Source: Streblospio benedicti | Lineage: Eukaryota > Annelida > Polychaeta > Spionida > Spionidae | Direction: 5' to 3' | Assembly (NCBI GenBank): GCA_019095985.1 | Contig: CM032660.1 | Location: forward strand, 10,157,339 to 10,221,338 | DNA: 64,000 bases | In this document: positions 56,801-63,720 of the stretch, piece after piece | How positions within the stretch are numbered: position 1 is the first letter of the stretch | Layout of the letters: each line of letters opens with the position of its first letter | Made by a program: the position numbers and the translations under genes | The notes under the pieces: generated by a model | What the model was told of the DNA's origin: nothing | Database searches by the model: none | What the model saw: the letters and a program-made list of their open reading frames with translations, nothing else

Positions 56801-58146
56801 ATGATATTGGCGTAGGGATAATACCAAAGGCCAATCACCCTACATCATGTGTGGACTGATCCATGACTGAAATCCATTACCTGTGAAGGTTCAGGACAAG
56901 CCAATCAATAATCCATAATGATTGGGGCATTCGTTGGGCACAATCAACACACGCAGCGTGATGAGTATGTGAAGAAAAGGAATTTTTGGGAGGGAAACTG
57001 AAAGTTTACTATTTTTTGCATATATAAAACAGAGTGACAAATAATTGAGTTTACACATAATTTATGGTATAATTAATAACTAGCCTCGTCCAGTTTACTG
57101 TTTAAATTTAAAATTCTAATATCAAGTATATTTGATGTTGATAAAGGAACATGGCTATATATACATATATATGAATATTTGCCCCAGAAATATTCATATA
57201 AAAAAATACAAAAATAAACAATTAGCTATTGTATTGATATTACTGAGCAAACAAAAAGGAAGTCATCTGAAAATCAATAATCCTCATAAGCAAAATGTTG
57301 TAGCTGATCACTGCAATAACAAATAAGATTTACAACTGTTAGATCTGGCTGAATCACTGTATTGATAAAGCATGTCTACCTATTAACGGTGAAGCATGTC
57401 TTAACCTGAAATCTATCAAAGCATGTCACCTTCTGGTCCTTTGTATTTACAACAATGCAATATTGATTTCCTTCACACCTAATAGGCCCCAAGCTATCAG
57501 ATTTGAAGTACTGTTGATTTTAGAATCCTAATGAAATTTTGGTATTTATATTCCAATATTAACATTCATAAAGAATATAAATAAATGTAAAAATAATGCC
57601 TCAATATAGTTCCAATTATATTCTGAGACATAGAATCAAGTCTGTAATTTGTCACAATGATCACTTGAGATCGTACATTTCATAACAAATATTTTAAAAT
57701 TCTCCAAGGAAGATTCAGTTTATATATTCATTTTTTCCCTGGGCCTTGCTTCCTTTCATATTGGTATATATTATTGATGAATAAATTTTAATGTCTCAAA
57801 ATTGCTTAATATTATTGAAATGCTTTATACCTATTTCATGTAGATCTAGCTATGCTGAAATTTAGTTTGGAATTTCAAAAATAACTAATTCATATGTCTT
57901 GTAATTAGTAGATCTTAATATACTTACAAATAAGTACTAGTACTATTTCAGGAATTTAATATAAGCTAAATTTATAACACCACCACAGAATAATTTTAGG
58001 GAATTTAGGGACCTATCATAAAACAACATCAAATTGTAAATAATATTTCTTACCATGTCCATATTTTGTAAATAGTGACTCGAATTATTCATATTGGTAG
58101 GTTTGCCATGGACTGTGGAAACCATGTTTTGATTGACAGCTGTCAT
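37624..58146 (-). CDS. Large scaffold protein with C-terminal PAR6-like PDZ domain (13 exons)
   Basis: Minus-strand exons in order: 58146-58054, 55422-55197, 54870-53963, 53156-52916, 50940-50844, 48144-47986, 47187-45603, 42861-42714, 40510-40379, 39666-39553, 39297-39192, 38447-38342, 37835-37624. All junction phases match. The total is 4127 nt, exactly one short of a complete frame; the shift falls in a C-run at 47050-47055. The product is about 1375 residues, mostly disordered: acidic and serine-rich near the start, a charged segment with SVKERLRRNREELKELLKSS, many S/T-P sites, then basic DSARRKLSQLRRAISLER. The last 100 residues are a PDZ domain (VFGFYIAKGN, GIFISRL, YAGLISLGDEILEINGVSL, LSLEDVYGLM). 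The GFYI and GIFISRL parts resemble PAR6, but there is no PB1 or CRIB. A cell-cortex or junction scaffold is inferred. I cannot name the orthologue. Confidence 0.8.
38342..38447 (-). CDS. PDZ gene exon 12: first half of the PDZ domain
   Basis: The acceptor is CTGCAG and the donor CATG|GTAAGA. It encodes VTSLHGDGTQTVELHRPQQG and VFGFYIAKGNAKYKHG. GFYI takes the place of the GLGF carboxylate-binding loop, as in PAR6. Confidence 0.8.
38990..39140. repeat. Degenerate ATTGAGATTTGA repeat
   Basis: The words 'attgagatttga' and 'attcattgaga' recur about eight times in an intron of the PDZ gene. Confidence 0.45.
39192..39297 (-). CDS. PDZ gene exon 11
   Basis: The acceptor is GTTTGCAG and the donor AAAG|GTAAAA. 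It encodes a Lys/Pro-rich linker, GKASSKPPGLPKGGKKVIEQ, then a segment ending FRPIGK just before the PDZ domain. Confidence 0.75.
39553..39666 (-). CDS. PDZ gene exon 10
   Basis: The acceptor is CTTTCAG and the donor AG|GTGAGA. It encodes PDSEDVPDGKLTKSPSLKSL, then DKLPSFRRANKKEQGP. Serines in basic context suggest phosphorylation, which is inferred. Confidence 0.75.
39961..40403. repeat. 34-bp minisatellite, 13 units, each containing a 5' splice-site sequence
   Basis: The unit is CTCAAGACTCAGTGCAACCT plus CACCTATTAACCCT (34 bp). The thirteenth unit runs into exon 9 and contains its real donor. On the gene strand, units read GGTTAAYAG|GTGAGG. Most copies keep the GT. Two (about 40106 and 40351) are GC, and one (about 40140) has a perfect CAG|GTAAGG. 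One unit is a base short. Confidence 0.9.
40379..40510 (-). CDS. PDZ gene exon 9
   Basis: The acceptor TTGCCCACCAG follows a T-rich tract; the donor is AACAG|GTGAGG at 40378. It encodes NLQSSKHLSDSKMSLSEKMG and SFRDSARRKLSQLRRAISLE. The last 20 bases of the exon and its donor are the seed of the adjoining minisatellite. Confidence 0.75.
40530..41010. repeat. Direct duplication of about 400-bp period, first part
   Basis: GTAAAACAAATGTCCCACTG with TTAGTAGGGTTAGAGTTGAG at 40538-40620 recurs, in permuted order, at 40885-41000. This is consistent with an old tandem duplication. Confidence 0.55.
40655..40740 (-). mobile_element. Possible tRNA-related SINE remnant
   Basis: The minus strand carries an A-box-like TGGCGCAGTCC and a B-box-like GGGTTCATCC about 20 nt apart, too close for a tRNA gene. 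Single copy here. Confidence 0.25.
41054..41232. mobile_element. TA-flanked pogo-like MITE (first of a tandem pair)
   Basis: TA|CAGCAAGATATGTTTATT opens it and GAGTTAAACGGGCTCAACTG|TA closes it. The right end inverted reads CAGTTGAGCCCGTTTAACTC, a Tigger-like end. It is duplicated with its flank at 41479-41642. Confidence 0.45.
41479..41642. mobile_element. TA-flanked pogo-like MITE (second of a tandem pair)
   Basis: It has the same ends as 41054-41232. The flanking ATGAACCAAAATGTGTGCAT that follows both shows that the two arose by tandem duplication with a period of about 420 bp. Confidence 0.45.
42218..42572. mobile_element. MITE-like element with internal TGGAACATGGAACAT repeats
   Basis: The ends GGGGGGTCAGACAGGG and (inverted) AGGGGGTGACACAGAGG resemble each other. 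The interior repeats 'gtggaacatgg' about ten times. Confidence 0.45.
42714..42861 (-). CDS. PDZ gene exon 8
   Basis: The acceptor is GTTTCAG and the donor AAG|GTCAGT. It encodes SHHVYAVVDLSKKTSPQHQP, then a Ser/Pro-rich stretch ending DRGYQ. Confidence 0.75.
42920..43088. mobile_element. Pogo-like MITE, about 169 bp
   Basis: TA|CAGTAGAACCTCTATTAAG opens it and TTAATTGAAAGGTTCTATT closes it near TA. It is the same family as 4152-4356 by sequence and length. Confidence 0.6.
43090..45602. other. Large intron of the PDZ gene
   Basis: AT-rich and unremarkable; no exon-like frame or repeat is recognised. Confidence 0.5.
45603..47187 (-). CDS. PDZ gene exon 7: largest exon, one probable missing base
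   Basis: It runs from acceptor GCTTTACAG to donor CCAG|GTGAGG. It begins ELTVETASSVADPSVGKPPP in one frame. At a run of six C (47050-47055, G on plus) the frame must slip by one base to continue YSNRSASSDRSSKF, VTFEDEVYNRLDARH and then about 450 open codons. Repeated NPYEEV / SPYESI / SGYEAV tyrosine motifs (about 45690-46010) look like phosphotyrosine sites. Elsewhere there are Pro-rich PPKPVKPPRK and Lys-rich KKSKLPWKKNKGR segments. Confidence 0.75.
47638..47766. mobile_element. SINE-like body, diverged copy
   Basis: TTTTCCCAAGTTTGCTTGTG with ACCAAGCAAGTTCCTACCAC and ATATAGCTGAAGACAGG is the reverse complement of the body seen at 24500-24616. No tRNA-like part is visible here. Confidence 0.5.
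47800..47838. repeat. (GA)n microsatellite
   Basis: About 18 uninterrupted GA units followed by purine-rich sequence. Confidence 0.85.
47986..48144 (-). CDS. PDZ gene exon 6
   Basis: The acceptor is GATTTCAG and the donor AAGG|GTCAGT. It is GC-rich, encoding ALGAQLEAGRPGRSRARPVE, then LSPRSDRGMLSPRSYQ with paired SPRS sites. Confidence 0.7.
48255..48486. mobile_element. hAT-like MITE with CAGGGTCMGGATTA ends
   Basis: CAGGGTCCGGATTAACCACT faces TAATCCTGACCCTG. The interior repeats ACTCGTC and GACGAGTAG. It is about 230 bp and non-coding. Confidence 0.55.
48487..50843. other. Intron of the PDZ gene
   Basis: 2.3 kb of AT-rich intron; nothing recognised. Confidence 0.5.
50844..50940 (-). CDS. 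PDZ gene exon 5
   Basis: The acceptor is GTTACAG and the donor CAG|GTGAGT. It encodes DSDGDSGIVGRLREGSLSSG and DHDNVADDRSVL. Confidence 0.7.
51070..51200 (+). mobile_element. Possible tRNA-related SINE
   Basis: A B-box-like GGATTTGAATCCC at about 51174 is preceded by an A-box-like TGGTGGTACAGTG at about 51115. The spacing is longer than in a real tRNA and there is no clear second copy. Confidence 0.3.
51201..52915. other. Intron of the PDZ gene
   Basis: AT-rich. An 'aacataacat' run lies near 51297. Nothing else recognised. Confidence 0.5.
52916..53156 (-). CDS. PDZ gene exon 4
   Basis: The acceptor is TTTATAG and the donor AAAG|GTCAGT. It encodes EVVEPIRNSRAPKLKTARRR, then SPSPSITTSQGTSP and an Ala/Gly-rich segment. 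Phase 0 in, phase 1 out. Confidence 0.75.
53628..53835. mobile_element. hAT-like MITE with CAGGGCTARAAATT ends (208 bp)
   Basis: CAGGGCTAAAAATTGGCA faces TTAATTTCTAGCCCTG. The interior carries CTGGCAATTTGCCAG and related palindromic words. CAGGGCT...AGCCCTG ends are typical of hAT-derived MITEs in marine animals. Confidence 0.6.
53872..53941 (-). mobile_element. Possible tRNA-related SINE remnant
   Basis: The minus strand has an A-box-like ATGGCATAGTGGTTA followed closely by a B-box-like GAGCTCAAGTCC. The gap is shorter than in a tRNA, so this is a degraded or rearranged remnant at best. Confidence 0.35.
53963..54870 (-). CDS. PDZ gene exon 3
   Basis: The acceptor is ATTTACAG and the donor GAGAG|GTAAAG. 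It encodes 302 residues: basic VRQKRRGRLRTQ, Pro-rich GLPPKPPPKG, a short helical VKERLRRNREELKELLKSSN and many SP sites (SPRLVHAVQRSPRT, SPDSAHDSAVDMD). Confidence 0.8.
55197..55422 (-). CDS. PDZ gene exon 2
   Basis: The acceptor is TTTTGCAG and the donor CATAG|GTATTG. It encodes HGVPGLQLPGEEDDDSESDS, then a conserved-looking TDVFDELRRKYPAAFRRRTS and a serine run SASSICSDVSSVYSGS. Confidence 0.8.
55423..58053. other. First intron of the PDZ gene
   Basis: 2.6 kb of AT-rich sequence; no exon or repeat family recognised. Confidence 0.5.
58054..58146 (-). CDS. PDZ gene exon 1 (start codon)
   Basis: ATG at 58146 begins MTAVNQNMVSTVHGKPTNMN. The exon ends GACATG|GTAAGA after 31 codons in phase 0, matching exon 2. 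A damaged second copy lies at 60163-60244 beyond the assembly gap. Confidence 0.65.
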
Positions 58147-59621
58147 TCATTAATTGACAGCTGGTGAGACAAGTTTTAACTCATATCCTTATATTAACTA
58201 ATTGCACGATATATGAACTATATGAAATGAACATTTCCGACAAACAATTATTTATATTCCATAGTAATAGTCAAACAAACGAGTTTCTCCATCTATATTC
58301 ACGTAAACGTTACTTAATAATGAAAATTTAAATGCCCGAAAGCTTCCCCAGTGATCCAATGTGTACACAGGAAACCATGACGTCATTGATTGACGTGTTG
58401 GCAGGTACTCTTTCCGGGTTTCTCTCAAGTGTTGATTTTTATAATTATTTTTTACTTTTTAGGTAATATCTCCTTTAATGCTGAAATGTTTGTTTCCTAA
58501 CTTTGTTATAAGTTGCTACTTAGACGTTGACACATACTTGTATGATTTAATTACAAAATTAACTTATTTGAATATACTATAGCTGCGTTTTGCAAACCAA
58601 TTAGACTAATTAGTTAATTAGTAATGAGACTATTGTCAATAGTATTGATGCATATGTGGCTATGCTTATGGGCGTGTATAATGCTTAAGTCACATAACCC
58701 GGTAGATGATATTCCGATGTGCCACCGATGAGACTTTCATCAAACACTGGCTGGACTCCTGATATTTATTATACCGACCACTTCTCTCACCCCAGTCGCA
58801 GTTCCATATCTTTACCACGTAATACACATTGGCCGGTATACGGTAAACTATCGCATAGAGACTAACCCAACAAAAAAATTCCTTGAACTAATTTTTCACT
58901 GATTAATGTTGGGGCATTGGCTGGTTATTTGCCAATATACAGTTGGTGATCTTCCGGTAGTTGGCCGGTGATTTAGACCCCATTAAGTTCGGTTGATGAT
59001 CATCTGCTTATCTGTCAGGCATTGGCGGATGTCTGGCTGACCTCCGGTTGGTAGTTCCTGACACATCGATGAAACAAAACTGCCCTTTTCACACATCGGA
59101 CATCGATCGGTATTTGTTCAGACGCCGTTCACGTCATCGAGTTATACCCATGATGATGAGAACTCGGCAACTGTCAAAAAAACACCGAGCTCCACAGATG
59201 CCAGATATCTGCCGGTGCTATGTGATCTATGCATAACTAAAGCATGTGTCTTGTCTTTAGACCTGAATGCCAAATTCCCATAATTAGCCAATATTGGGTA
59301 CTCAGTGCTAGGGTATGTGAACTCACAAATTTTTCATTTGGGAGTATGTATATAGTAGTTATCAATACTGATGTTTAAACATATTGATTCTCAAACTCAG
59401 ATACCTTAAATTTAACTGTCTTAGAAGAGGTGTGCCGCAAGTGTAGCAAATTAATATTTGCTACCAAGATTTTTTTCTTGTGTTAAAATTTATGAACGGT
59501 AGCATTTGTTTTGGATTCAACTTTTATTTCTTGTGTGAGGCTGTCCAATATTAAGTAATAGACTAGACTAGGATGTGTAAAAATTTGATAATTATGATAA
59601 TTAATGTTTTGTATTTTTCAG
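58147..59621. promoter_or_regulatory. Head-to-head spacer between the PDZ gene and RABGGTB
   Basis: About 1.5 kb separates the two divergent genes and must contain both promoters. I see no TATA box or strong CpG cluster; TGACGTCATTGATTGACGTG at 58379-58398 contains a palindromic TGACGTCA (CRE-like) site. GC content is higher at 58900-59210, where NGGCNGGT and TTGGCCGGT words recur. Confidence 0.4.
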
Positions 59622-59646
59622 ATACTTATACAGAAATCTTACAATG
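59622..59646 (+). CDS. RABGGTB: RABGGTB exon 1 (locus copy 1)
   Basis: A TTTTTCAG acceptor is followed by 22 nt and an ATG at 59644-59646, immediately before GTAAGTG. The start codon is alone in its exon (phase 0) and the next exon continues GTPIKDVII, matching the MGTP start of vertebrate RABGGTB. The 5' UTR therefore has an upstream intron. Confidence 0.65.
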
Positions 59647-59853
59647 GTAAGTGTCTGTAACATGATTGTGAAAAAAAATTAGAATCAAAATTATGTAAAA
59701 CAAAAATCTTCATGCAAATTAACATGGCAATTATAAACTCAATGTCGAAGACCAAAGCACAAAAAATATTAATGCTTATGAATGGATTCTATAGACATGA
59801 TTGCTTGTTTGTTTTAGTTTTCTTTTTATTTGTTTAAAAATATTTTTTTACAG

Positions 59854-59961
59854 GGTACTCCAATAAAAGATGTTATCATAGCTGAAAATGCTCCAAAAAC
59901 TCTTCTGCTAGAAAAACATATCAGATATATACAAGGATATGGTGAAAAAAAAGATGACTTT
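59854..59961 (+). CDS. RABGGTB: RABGGTB exon 2 (locus copy 1)
   Basis: 36 codons, [20 protein letters not shown] to GEKKDDF, between TTTTTACAG and GTAATT. It is identical to 62508-62615. The gene continues only from the copy beyond the gap. Confidence 0.8.
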
Positions 59962-60000
59962 GTAATTGTTTTATTTCATTTATTACATTTGTAATCTATT

Positions 60001-60100
60001 NNNNNNNNNNNNNNNNNNNNNNNNNNNNNNNNNNNNNNNNNNNNNNNNNNNNNNNNNNNNNNNNNNNNNNNNNNNNNNNNNNNNNNNNNNNNNNNNNNNN
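60001..60100. other. Assembly gap (100 N)
   Basis: A run of exactly 100 N, the usual placeholder for a gap of unknown size. The true distance is unknown and may be negative (overlap), given the flanking duplication. Confidence 0.97.
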
Positions 60101-61080
60101 TAATTCTTTTTTAAAAAAAAGAAAAATTTTTGGTTTGGGTTTTTTGTAAAAAATTTTCTTACCATGTCCATATTTTTAAATAGTGACTCAATTTTATATT
60201 GGTAGGTTTGCCATGGACTGGGAAACCATGTTTTGATTGACACTGCCAATTGCGTGGAAATTTTTCTTATCCTTATATAACTAATTAAATTTTGAACTAT
60301 ATGAAATGAACATTTCCGACAAACAATTATTTATATTCCATAGTAATAGTCAAACAAACGGTTTTCCATCTATATTCAAAACGTTTTTAAATTAAAAATT
60401 TAAACCCCAAAAGCTTCCCCAGTGACCCAATGTGAAAAAGGAAACCATGACGTCATTGATTGACGTGTTAGATTTTGGGGTTTCCTAAATGCTGATTTTT
60501 AAAATTAACTTTTGGAAATTCTCCTTTAATGCTGAAATGTTTGTTTCTAATTTTGTTATAAGTTGCTTTTTAGAGTTGACACATCTTGTATGTTTTAATT
60601 TACAAAATTAACTTTTGAATATACTATAGCTGTTTGAAACCAATTAGACTAATTAGGTTAATTAGAAAGAGACTTTGTCAATAGTATTGATGCATATTTG
60701 GGCTTATGGGGTGTATAATGCTTAAGTCACAACCCGGTAGATGTTTCCGTGTGCCACCGATAGACTCTTTCAAAAAACCCGGGTGGTCTGATTTTACCGA
60801 CCACCGGTTAGAGTTTTTTTAACATTAAACAATCGAAATTTTGTAATTTTTTTGTTTTTTTTTAACAACAAAAAAAAATTTATTTTTTTTTTTATATTTT
60901 TTGATTTTAACGTTATTTGAAAAAAAAAATTAAAACCCCTTTTTTTTAATTTAAAAAAATTAAAATTTTGTTTTTTATCATGAAAAATTTTTAAAAAAAT
61001 TGTGGGTTTACCCCGGTTTTTGTTTTGGCATAAAAAAAAAATGCCCTAAAATTTAATTTAAAGGTTTGTTAAAAGTTTAG
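60101..61080. other. Low-accuracy sequence adjoining the gap
   Basis: Compared with copy 1 it shows frequent homopolymer changes and dropped bases (for example CATCTATATTCAAAACG where copy 1 has CATCTATATTCACGTAAACG). From 60800 on there are implausible runs of A and T. It looks like unpolished long-read consensus, so no feature should be trusted here. Confidence 0.75.
60163..60244 (-). pseudogene. Second, error-laden copy of PDZ gene exon 1
   Basis: It corresponds to 58054-58146, including ACCATGTCCAT and GGTTTGCCATGGACTG, but with several missing bases. More likely a sequencing or haplotype artefact than a real pseudogene. Confidence 0.6.
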
Positions 61081-61430
61081 TTTTAAATTTCCCCGTTAGA
61101 TTAGTTGAAATAGTATGGCTTGAAATATATTGTTTATTTGAATATTGATTACAAGAATACAATATTATGTATGCATGTATGATATGCATATTTACATTAA
61201 AATGAAATAGTTAGAATAGAAAACAAAAAATGTGTTATTTCATTTCATAAATCCTTCATTTGCAAAATTTAGTTTAGTTTTAGTTAATCAAGCGATCATT
61301 TAGTTTAGTCTAGTTTAATCATAACATTTGCCCGAGTCACTTTAGTTTAGTTTAGTTTAATCATGAAAATCGTCATTTAGTTTAGTTTAGTTTTAATAAA
61401 AAAAAATTTAGTCGTCCCAACTCTGCCGAC
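60800..61430. mobile_element. Insertion present in only one locus copy, possible hAT-like element
   Basis: The word CCGACCAC occurs once in copy 1 (58773-58780) but flanks both sides of this segment in copy 2 (near 60797 and 61426), like an 8-bp target duplication. The right end inverted reads CAGAGTTGGGACGACTAAAT, resembling hAT-type ends. The interior has (TTTAGTTTAG)n words at 61300-61410. Poor sequence quality hides the left end. Confidence 0.45.
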
Positions 61431-62275
61431 CACCGCTCTCACCCCAGTCGCAGTTCCATATCTTTACCATGTAATACACATTGGCCGGTATACGGTAAAC
61501 TATCGCATAGAGACTAACCCAACAAAAAAATTCCTTGAACTAATTTTTCACTGATTAATGTTGGGGCATTGGCTGGTTATTTGCCAATATACAGTTGGTG
61601 ATCTTCCGGTAGTTGGCCGGTGATTTAGACCCCATTAAGATCAGTTGATGATCATCTGCTTATCTGTCAGGCATTGGCGGATGTCTGGCTGACCTCCGGT
61701 TGGTAGTTCCTGACACATCGATGAAACAAAACTGCCCTTTTCACACATCGGACATCGATCGGTATTTGTTCAGACGCCGTTTACGTCATCGAGTTATACC
61801 CATGATGATGAGAACTCGGCAACTGTCAAAAAAAAACCACCGAGCTCCACAGATGCCAGATATCTGCCGGTGCTATGTGATCTACGCATAACTAAAGCAT
61901 GTGTCTTGTCTTTAGACCTGAATGCCAAATTCCCATAATTAGCCAATATTGGGTATTCAGTGCTAGGGTATGTGATATCACAAATTTTTCATTTGGGAGT
62001 ATGTATATAGTAGTTATCAATACTGATGTTTAAACATATTGATTCTCAAACTCAGATACCTTAAATTTAACTGTCTTAGAAGAGGTGTGCCGCAAGTGTA
62101 GCAAATTAATATTTGCTACCAAGATTTTTTCTTGTGTTAAAATTTGCGGAACGGTAGCGTTTGTTTGGATTCAACTTTTATTTCTTGTGTGAGGCTGTCC
62201 AATATTAAGTAATAGACTAGACTATGATGCGTAAAAATTTGATAATTATGATAATTAATGTTTTGTATTTTTCAG

Positions 62276-62300
62276 ATACTTATACAGAAATCTTACAATG
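62276..62300 (+). CDS. RABGGTB: RABGGTB exon 1 (locus copy 2, contiguous with the gene)
   Basis: TTTTTCAG acceptor, short 5' UTR and ATG at 62298-62300, then GTAAGTG. Identical to 59622-59646. Confidence 0.7.
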
Positions 62301-63720
62301 GTAAGTGTCTGTAACATGATTGTGAAAAAAAATTAGAATCAAAATTATGTAAAACAATAATCTTCATGAAAATTAACATGGCAATTATAAACTCAATGTC
62401 GAAGACCAAAGCACAAAAAATATTAATGCTTATGAATGGATTCTATAGACATGATTGCTTGTTTGTTTTAGTTTTCTTTTTATTTGTTTAAAAATATTTT
62501 TTTACAGGGTACTCCAATAAAAGATGTTATCATAGCTGAAAATGCTCCAAAAACTCTTCTGCTAGAAAAACATATCAGATATATACAAGGATATGGTGAA
62601 AAAAAAGATGACTTTGTAATTGTTTTATTTCATTTATTACATTTGTAATCTATTTGTGAAGACTAAAGGCCTTGAGTCCTGATATCTTTTATAAGATAAC
62701 AGAATTCCTTTTGGTAATAAAAAACAGAGAATATGTATTTACAATAATGGTCACTACAAATATTCTAAAATACAAAATATGATAGTATTATCAAGTGTAC
62801 CGGTATATCAGTCTCATCAGTGCATCTTCCAGTATTCTGACATAACTATATGTGAAATAACTAGAATCAACAATGTATGTAAAATTGTTTTTACAGGAAT
62901 ATCGAATGACAGAATACTTGCGCATGTCGGGTATGTACTGGGGATTAACTGTAATGGACCTTATGAGCTCGCTGGACAGAATGGATAAGGAAGAAGTATT
63001 GGCATTTGTGAAAAAATGTCAACATGAATGTGGAGGGATAGGTGCTTCTATAGGACATGATCCTCATTTGCTATACACCCTCAGTGCTGTGCAGGTACTA
63101 ATTGATTCAACATGGTGTGTGAAAATCACCAATCAACAATAATAATGACCCGTCTTCTTTGCTCACCAGTGCACGTGATATCATGTTATTTAGTTTACCT
63201 GAGCTATGTTTTCAACTTATGAACTTTGCACTTTTTATGTTGATTTTTGTCCAACACTTATCTTTTTTTATTGCAACTTTCAGATCCTTGTTCTGTATGA
63301 TGCTCTTGACACTGTTGACACAGACGGAATCGTGAGATTTGTCTCCGGCTTACAGCAACCAGATGGCAGTTTCTATGGTGACAAATGGGGAGAAGTGGAC
63401 TCTAGATTTTCGTTTTGTGCAGTTGCATGCCTTTCTTTATTGGTATGTATTTTTATATTAATTTAATAACCAACAAGCTAACAGCTCACAAGAACACATT
63501 AATATTTCCAGTGTATGTTTTATTTTTGGAACTATTTGCATTCAATGTTTAGTCGAGGTTGTAAAAAGAATCATGGTAGTAAATGGCTTGTTTTGTTTTT
63601 GTATTTCAGAAAAGATTGGACGCTATTGACGTAGAAAAAGCAGTAGATTATGTACTTTCATGTATGAATTTTGATGGCGGGTTTGGCTGCAGACCGGGTA
63701 GTGAATCTCACTCTGGACAG
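62276..63720 (+). CDS. RABGGTB: RABGGTB, Rab geranylgeranyltransferase beta subunit (5' part)
   Basis: Exons (coding): ATG 62298-62300, 62508-62615, 62897-63094, 63284-63442, 63610-63720, all phase 0, continuing beyond the window. The 153 visible residues match vertebrate RABGGTB closely: [68 protein letters not shown] and [20 protein letters not shown]. These are the first alpha-alpha barrel repeats of a prenyltransferase beta subunit, each with the GG(F/S) turn. With the alpha subunit and Rab escort protein, the enzyme attaches two geranylgeranyl groups to Rab C-termini in the cytosol. The zinc ligands lie further C-terminal, outside the window. About half of the usual 330 residues are present. 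It lies head-to-head with the PDZ gene. Confidence 0.93.
62508..62615 (+). CDS. RABGGTB: RABGGTB exon 2 (locus copy 2)
   Basis: [20 protein letters not shown] to KKDDF, 36 codons. Identical to the copy at 59854-59961. The donor is TTT|GTAATT. Confidence 0.85.
62897..63094 (+). CDS. RABGGTB: RABGGTB exon 3
   Basis: 66 codons between TTTTTACAG and [29 protein letters not shown] to LYTLSAVQ is very close to the vertebrate sequence. Confidence 0.93.
63284..63442 (+). CDS. RABGGTB: RABGGTB exon 4
   Basis: 53 codons between CTTTCAG and TTG|GTATGT. Contains [20 protein letters not shown] and [13 protein letters not shown]. Confidence 0.93.
63610..63720 (+). CDS. RABGGTB: RABGGTB exon 5 (last in window)
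   Basis: 37 codons between ATTTCAG and [29 protein letters not shown] then [17 protein letters not shown]. The donor leads into an intron that runs off the window. Confidence 0.93.

Larger units (their letters stand above)
58030..60000. repeat. Locus copy 1 of a gap-flanking duplication
   Basis: It matches 60130-62655 almost base for base over the better-read parts: PDZ exon 1, the bidirectional spacer and RABGGTB exons 1-2. It ends exactly at the N-gap. Most likely an alternative haplotype left uncollapsed. Confidence 0.85.
60130..62655. repeat. Locus copy 2 of a gap-flanking duplication
   Basis: It matches 58030-60000, with about 630 bp extra at 60800-61430. From 61430 onward identity is very high, and this copy leads on into the rest of RABGGTB, so it is the copy to keep. 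Confidence 0.85.

Noticed and set aside
59048-59236. 62-codon frame repeated at 61700-61891
   Set aside because: The repeat is explained by the haplotype-like duplication. The frame shows no domain and differs by an A-run length, as expected of non-coding sequence.
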